A stretch of DNA of 64,000 bases from the NCBI RefSeq assembly GCF_001984105.1, contig NZ_MTQM01000007.1, forward strand, positions 248,001-312,000. Direction: 5' to 3'. This stretch comes from Microbacterium sp. CSI-V (lineage in GTDB: Bacteria; Actinomycetota; Actinomycetes; Actinomycetales; Microbacteriaceae). Position numbers and translations under genes: made by a program. This document shows, piece by piece, positions 59,588-64,000 of this stretch (the stretch's first letter is position 1; each line of letters starts with the position of its first letter). Under the pieces are notes generated by a model. The model did not search any database. It was given only the letters and a program-made list of their open reading frames with translations, and had not been told where the DNA came from.

Positions 59588-60888
59588 TGCACGTCACCGG
59601 TCGTCTAGCCCTGCTCGTCGCCCTCGGCGTCCTCCCGCTGATCCTGCTCACCTCCGCGGGGGCCGGACCCTGGACCGTCGTCGGTGGCTGGCTCGCGGGG
59701 TGCGCGGGACTGACGGCGGCCGACGTCCTGCTCGCCGCGAGCCCCCGCGCGATCGAGATCACCCGGCGGCTCCCCGAACGCGCTCTGCGGGATGAACCGG
59801 TCGCGGGAGAAGTGCGGGTCCGCAACCTGGGCCGACGGATGCTGCGCGCCCGCGTGCGCGACGCATGGCAGCCCACGGCAGGGGCCCCACCCGAGCGGCT
59901 GCGATTCGTCGTGCCGCCGGGCGAGCGTCGAGGTGCCCCGCTGCCGCTGCGTCCCCGGCGTCGCGGCGAGCTGCGGAGCGAGTTCGTCGTCGTGCGGTCG
60001 GACGGGCCGTTGCGCCTGGCCGGGCGGCAGGCGACGATCCCGGCACCGGCGAGGCTGCGCGTGCTCCCGCCCTTCACGTCGCGGCGGCATCTGCCCTCGC
60101 GTCTGGCGCGTCTGCGCGAGCTCGACGGCAACACGACCCTCCAGGTGCGCGGTGCCGGAACGGAGTTCGACAGCCTGCGCGAGTACGTCCGCGGCGACTA
60201 TGTGCGCTCGATCGACTGGCGCGCCACGGCGCGCGCGGGAACGACGATGCTGCGCACCTGGCGGCCGGAGCGCGACCGGCACGTCGTGATCGTCATCGAC
60301 ACCGGCCGAACGGCTGCGGCGCGGGTGGGCGACGGCACCCGGCTGGACGCCGCGATGGAGGCGGCACTGCTCCTCTCCGCCCTCGCGGTGCGGGCGGGCG
60401 ACCACGTGCACCTGCTGATGTTCGACCGGGTGACCCGGGCCCGCGTCACCCGCGTCGACGGCTCGGGACTGCTTCCCGCACTCGTGGACGCGATGGCGCC
60501 CGTCGAACCGCAGCTCATCGACACCGACTGGGATGCCGCCTTCACCCAGGTGCGCGGTCTCACGCAGCGCCCGGCTCTCGTCGTGCTGGTGACAGCCGCC
60601 GACGATCCGGAGGCGGCGCGCGCGTTCCTCGCGTCCCTCCCCGCCGTGGCGGCGCGGTCGCGCCTGCTCGTGGCGACGGCCACGGACGGCCCCGGCGAGG
60701 CACCCGAGCTCGACGACGCCGCCGCCGTGTACGCCGCCGCGGCGGTGGAGCGTGCGCGGTCCGACGCCGATCGCGTGCGCGAGGCCGTCGTGAGGGCGGG
60801 CGGCGATGCCGTCTCGGCCTCGGCCGACGAGCTGCCCCCGCTCGTGGCCGACCGGTATCTCGCGCTCAAGGCGGCCGGGCGACTCTGA
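59587..60888 (+). CDS. DUF58 domain-containing protein (MoxR partner)
   Basis: Protein of 433 residues with two N-terminal membrane helices (about 7-28 and 30-50), a beta-rich region and the DUF58 core, whose signature GTEFDSLREYVRGDYVRSIDWRATA-type segment lies near 195-220. A VWA-like fold follows (VIVIDTGRT, MIDAS-like Asp). It is the standard partner of MoxR ATPases. ATG 59587 overlaps the moxR stop by 1 bp (TGATG). In many actinobacteria the operon continues with SpoIIM-like and RDD proteins; here it ends and the ole genes follow. Confidence 0.9.
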   Translation: MHVTGRLALLVALGVLPLILLTSAGAGPWTVVGGWLAGCAGLTAADVLLAASPRAIEITRRLPERALRDEPVAGEVRVRNLGRRMLRARVRDAWQPTAGAPPERLRFVVPPGERRGAPLPLRPRRRGELRSEFVVVRSDGPLRLAGRQATIPAPARLRVLPPFTSRRHLPSRLARLRELDGNTTLQVRGAGTEFDSLREYVRGDYVRSIDWRATARAGTTMLRTWRPERDRHVVIVIDTGRTAAARVGDGTRLDAAMEAALLLSALAVRAGDHVHLLMFDRVTRARVTRVDGSGLLPALVDAMAPVEPQLIDTDWDAAFTQVRGLTQRPALVVLVTAADDPEAARAFLASLPAVAARSRLLVATATDGPGEAPELDDAAAVYAAAAVERARSDADRVREAVVRAGGDAVSASADELPPLVADRYLALKAAGRL

Positions 60889-61108
60889 TGACGCCGGTTC
60901 CCCGCCGCGGGTCGAGCCGCGCAGCGCGCGACGACACCGTCGCGGCCCCGTCGGGACGGCGACGAACTCGGCATCCGCTGGCGTAGCACACACTCCCCAT
61001 GCAGCCGGTCGCATACGTCGCGGCTTATCCTGGGGGGTACCCTTCCAGCCGCCGGCGTGTCCCTCCGCGCGCGGCTCGGCCGTCTACGCACAGGATGCGG
61101 GAGCTCTC

Positions 61109-62131
61109 TTGCCAGGAAACGCCACCACTCGCTTCGACGATGTGGCCCTCGTCTCGGTGGCCAGCGTGCTGCCCAGCCGCGTGACCACCTCCGACGACAT
61201 CGAAGAGAGGCTGGCGCCGGCCCTGTCGCGACTGAAGCTCAAGCCCGGACTTCTGCGACGCGTCGCGGGAGTGGTGGAGCGGCGCAACTGGGCCGAGGGA
61301 GAGTCATCCGACGAGGCGACGATCGCCGCGGGCAAGCAGGCGCTCGCCGAGGCGGGAGTCGATCCGAGCGAGATCGGCCTCATCATCAACACCTCGGTCA
61401 CCCGCAAGCACCTCGAGCCGTCGGTGGCGGTGCGACTGCACCACGGGCTCGGGCTGCCGAGCTCGGCGATCAACTTCGACGTCGCCAACGCCTGCCTCGG
61501 ATTCATCAACGGGATGAGCCTGGCCGCCGGGATGATCCAGTCCGGCCAGGTCAAGTACGCCCTCATCGTCAACGGCGAGGATGCCGACGAGATCCAGGTC
61601 AACACGATCAACCGCCTCGTGCGGGAGGACCTCGACCGGGATGCGTTCATGCAGGAGTTCGCGTCGTTGACGCTCGGCTCCGGCGCGGCCGCCGCGGTGC
61701 TCGGCCGCGCGAGCGACCACCCCGAGGGCCACCGGATCGTCGGGGGCGTGACGCGCGCCGCGACCCAGTTCTACGACCTCTGCGTCGGCAGTGTCGACGG
61801 CATGTTCACCGACGCGAAGGCTCTGCTCAAGGGCGGTCTCGACCTCGTCGTCTCGGCGTGGAAGGAAGCCCGGGGAGAGTTCGCCTGGACGGGCATGGAC
61901 CGGTACATCACGCATCAGGTGTCGTCGGTGCACACCTCCGCGATCGTCCGGGCCGCCAAGCTCGACCGGGGCCGCGTCCCCGTCACCTACCCGCACCTGG
62001 GGAACGTGGGGCCCGCCTCCATCCCGATCACCCTGGCCGAGGAGCAGAAGACCCTGCGCCGCGGCGACCGCGTGCTGCTGATGGGAGTGGGCTCCGGGCT
62101 GAACACCGGGATGCTGGAGCTGGCCTGGTGA
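61109..62131 (+). CDS. oleA: OleA-type 3-oxoacyl-ACP synthase III (thiolase fold)
   Basis: Condensing enzyme of 340 residues expected to join two fatty acyl-CoAs head to head, giving a beta-keto acid. Catalytic triad: Cys129 (NACLGF), His269 (ITHQVSS) and Asn299 (HLGNVGPAS). Glu103 (KHLEPS) matches the OleA glutamate that reaches into the partner active site. The start is TTG 61109 after GGGAG: it gives MPGNATTRF, matching the conserved GNATFR opening of actinobacterial OleA. No ATG or GTG is suitable. It lies 220 bp after DUF58 and overlaps the next gene by 4 bp. Confidence 0.9.
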   Translation: MPGNATTRFDDVALVSVASVLPSRVTTSDDIEERLAPALSRLKLKPGLLRRVAGVVERRNWAEGESSDEATIAAGKQALAEAGVDPSEIGLIINTSVTRKHLEPSVAVRLHHGLGLPSSAINFDVANACLGFINGMSLAAGMIQSGQVKYALIVNGEDADEIQVNTINRLVREDLDRDAFMQEFASLTLGSGAAAAVLGRASDHPEGHRIVGGVTRAATQFYDLCVGSVDGMFTDAKALLKGGLDLVVSAWKEARGEFAWTGMDRYITHQVSSVHTSAIVRAAKLDRGRVPVTYPHLGNVGPASIPITLAEEQKTLRRGDRVLLMGVGSGLNTGMLELAW

Positions 62132-64000
62132 CGGTCACCGGCCTGTCCGCGACCCTTCCCCCGGCCGGGCTCCCCGGCCTCGACCCCGCCCTGTCGCGCC
62201 TCGTCGAGGTGGAGGGCACCGCGGCCGACGTCGGCCACCGTCGCACGTGGCACATCCTCGACACCGGCGACGCGCTCGCCGATCGCGGGATCGTCGCGCA
62301 GGGAACGATCGTCGCGGTGCACGGCAACCCGACCTGGTCGTACCTGTGGCGCGCGCTCGTGAACGCGTCCCTCGCGCGGGCCGAGGCGGGGGCTCCCGCG
62401 TGGCGCGTCGTCGCCGTGGACCAGCTGGAGATGGGCTTCTCCGACCGGACCGATCTGCGGCGTACGCTCGCTCAGCGCATCGCCGACCTCTCCGGCCTGA
62501 TCGAGGCCCTCGGCATCCCGGGTCCGATCGTGACCATCGGCCACGACTGGGGCGGGCCGGTGTCGCTCGGCTGGGCCGTGCGCAATCCCGCGCGCCTGGC
62601 CGCCGTCATCGCGCTCAACACCGCCGTGCACCACGCGGAGGACGCGCCGCTGCCGTTCCCGCTGCGAGTCGCGACCGCGCGCGGCGTGCTCGCCGCGGGC
62701 ACGACGGGGACGACGGCGTTCCTCGACACGACGCTCGCCCTTGCCGACCTCGACCCCGCGGTGCGCGCCGCGTTCCGCGCACCATACGCCACCGTGGCGC
62801 GCCGACGGGGCGTCGGGGGATTCGTCGCCGACATCCCGGCCACGGCGGACGACGAGAGCACCCCGGCGCTGCGGAGCCTTTCGGCAGGGCTGCGCGACCT
62901 CGACGTCCCCGCCCTTCTGCTGCGCGGCCCGAAGGACCCGGTGTTCCTCGAGGCGCACCTCGACGACCTCGTCGACCGGCTGCCGCACGCCGACGTCCAC
63001 CGCTTCGAGGGCGCGGGTCACCTGATGGCCGAGGAGCGCCCCTACGCCGACGCGGTGCTCGACTGGCTCGATCACCGCGTCTCGGCCGGCGTGGATGCCG
63101 CGTCCCCGGCGCCCGTCGACGACACCCCGGCGCCCGCGCCCCTGTGGGCGGCCCTCCAGGCGCGCCGCGCGGACGACGACGTCGCGGTCATCGACATGGC
63201 CACCGGCTCCGCCGACGCCCCGCTGCGGGTGAGCTGGCGACAGCTCGCCGCCCGCGTGGACGAGCTCGCCGCGGGTCTCGACGTCCTCGGCGTCCGCGCG
63301 GGCGACCGCGTCTCGCTGCTCGTCCCCCCGGGCCCCACGCTCACCGCCGTGCTGTACGCGTGCCTGCGCATCGGCGCCGTCGTCGTCGTGGCCGACCGGG
63401 GTCTCGGCATCCGGGGACTGTCCCGTGCGGTGCGCGGCGCCGTGCCCGACGTGGTGATCGGCGAGGTCGCGGGGCTCGCGGCCGCGCGCGCTCTCGGCTG
63501 GCCGGGACGCCGCATCGCGGCCGCGGCCCTCCCCGCCGCCGCGATGCGCACCCTCGGGGTCGAGGCGAGTCTCGCCGACATCGCCCGGGCGGGCCGCGGT
63601 CGGACGCTCCCCGTCCCACCGGACGCCGACGCGGATGCCGCGATCCTCTTCACGTCCGGGTCCACGGGACCCGCGAAGGGCGTCGTGTACACGCATCGCC
63701 AGCTCTCGTCGCTGCGGGACGCGCTCGCGGAGCACTTCGACGTCGGCCCCGACACCGGACTCGTGACGGGCTTCGCCCCCTTCGCGCTGTTGGGCCCGGC
63801 CCTCGGCACGCGTTCGGCGACCCCCGACATGGACGTGTCCGCGCCGCGCACGCTCACGGCATCCGCGGTCGCCGCCGCCGTCCGAGCCTCGGACGCGGGC
63901 ATCGTCTTCCTCTCCCCCGCCGCCGTCCGCAACGTCGTCGCGACCGCCGACGCGCTGGGGTCGGACGAACGGGCGGCGCTCGACCGCGTGCGCACGTTCC
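62128..64000 (+). CDS. oleBC: OleB-OleC fusion: beta-lactone decarboxylase plus beta-lactone synthetase (partial)
   Basis: Runs off the right edge; 624 residues visible. Residues about 1-310 are a haloalkane-dehalogenase-like alpha/beta hydrolase (OleB): HGNPTWSY (65-72), nucleophile Asp140 in GHDWGGP, and catalytic His in GAGHLM. After a short linker comes an AMP-forming ligase (OleC), with P-loop FTSGSTGPAKGVVYTH near 507-522. Fused OleBC is known in Micrococcus and other actinobacteria. OleC makes a beta-lactone from a beta-hydroxy acid; OleB decarboxylates it to an olefin. The start is GTG 62128 (GTGA overlap with oleA). oleD, the keto reductase, is expected just beyond the window. Confidence 0.9.
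   Translation, partial: MTVTGLSATLPPAGLPGLDPALSRLVEVEGTAADVGHRRTWHILDTGDALADRGIVAQGTIVAVHGNPTWSYLWRALVNASLARAEAGAPAWRVVAVDQLEMGFSDRTDLRRTLAQRIADLSGLIEALGIPGPIVTIGHDWGGPVSLGWAVRNPARLAAVIALNTAVHHAEDAPLPFPLRVATARGVLAAGTTGTTAFLDTTLALADLDPAVRAAFRAPYATVARRRGVGGFVADIPATADDESTPALRSLSAGLRDLDVPALLLRGPKDPVFLEAHLDDLVDRLPHADVHRFEGAGHLMAEERPYADAVLDWLDHRVSAGVDAASPAPVDDTPAPAPLWAALQARRADDDVAVIDMATGSADAPLRVSWRQLAARVDELAAGLDVLGVRAGDRVSLLVPPGPTLTAVLYACLRIGAVVVVADRGLGIRGLSRAVRGAVPDVVIGEVAGLAAARALGWPGRRIAAAALPAAAMRTLGVEASLADIARAGRGRTLPVPPDADADAAILFTSGSTGPAKGVVYTHRQLSSLRDALAEHFDVGPDTGLVTGFAPFALLGPALGTRSATPDMDVSAPRTLTASAVAAAVRASDAGIVFLSPAAVRNVVATADALGSDERAALDRVRTF

Noticed and set aside
60888..60986. Possible 32-residue protein starting in a TGATG overlap after DUF58
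   Set aside because: Too short and Arg-rich, with no SD or family match; kept only as a possible gene remnant in the findings.

Overview
This is a GC-rich (roughly 70%) actinobacterial chromosome segment, most likely from Microbacteriaceae and quite possibly Microbacterium. The evidence is the conserved block secA - hpf - comF - lpqB - mtrB - mtrA - DUF4129/DUF4350/MoxR/DUF58, a WhiB1-type regulator, a SigR/RsrA redox pair, a Kgd/OdhA-type 2-oxoglutarate enzyme, many GTG starts, GTGA/ATGA stop-start overlaps, and very frequent TAGnnT -10 boxes six to seven bases before start codons (leaderless transcripts). I saw no tRNA or rRNA gene, insertion sequence, prophage or CRISPR array. Composition looks even, so most of this is core chromosome.

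Layout. 1-1603: two ATPases of an oligopeptide-type ABC importer whose other parts lie to the left. 1659-3024: a protealysin-like M4 protease overlapping its emfourin-type inhibitor. 3056-10097: GNAT enzyme, uracil-DNA glycosylase, phosphoribosyltransferase, MFS exporter, two SDRs, metY and a DUF4259 protein. 10177-11382: metX, which with metY gives the direct-sulfhydrylation route to homocysteine. 11383-13207: MFS exporter flanked by REP-like palindromes and a 13-bp tandem repeat. 13208-20453: thiamine-binding protein, GT87 mannosyltransferase, NAD(P)H-hydrate dehydratase, old-yellow-enzyme reductase, two DUF21/CBS membrane proteins and a GH76 protein.

20443-30952: GuaB1-type GMP reductase, the 1226-residue Kgd/OdhA protein, then a group of three: lipid-linked alpha/beta hydrolase, MprF-like aminoacyl-lipid synthase and Eis-like acetyltransferase. 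31001-35688: rsrA-sigR, transcribed away from aroA-rsgA-bcp, with a near-perfect SigR promoter in front of sigR; then a small membrane protein and whiB. 35859-43172: PdtaS-like kinase, a small Tat-exported protein and a giant secreted nuclease/5'-nucleotidase. 43615-48195: Rv3235-family protein, aminotransferase and secA.

48377-60888: a TPM-tail-like coiled-coil protein; then leftward hpf, comF, and lpqB-mtrB-mtrA (envelope stress and division signalling); then a rightward, tightly overlapping operon of membrane protein, DUF4129, DUF4350, MoxR ATPase and DUF58. 61109-64000: OleA and an OleB-OleC fusion, running off the right edge. This is a head-to-head fatty acyl condensation pathway making beta-lactones and long-chain olefins.

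Themes for a second look: a heptamer (GGATGCC) far more common than base composition predicts, leaderless gene starts, REP-like palindromes, the SigR autoregulatory promoter, the aminoacyl-lipid synthase/hydrolase/Eis group, and the Ole fusion next to the MoxR/DUF58 operon.
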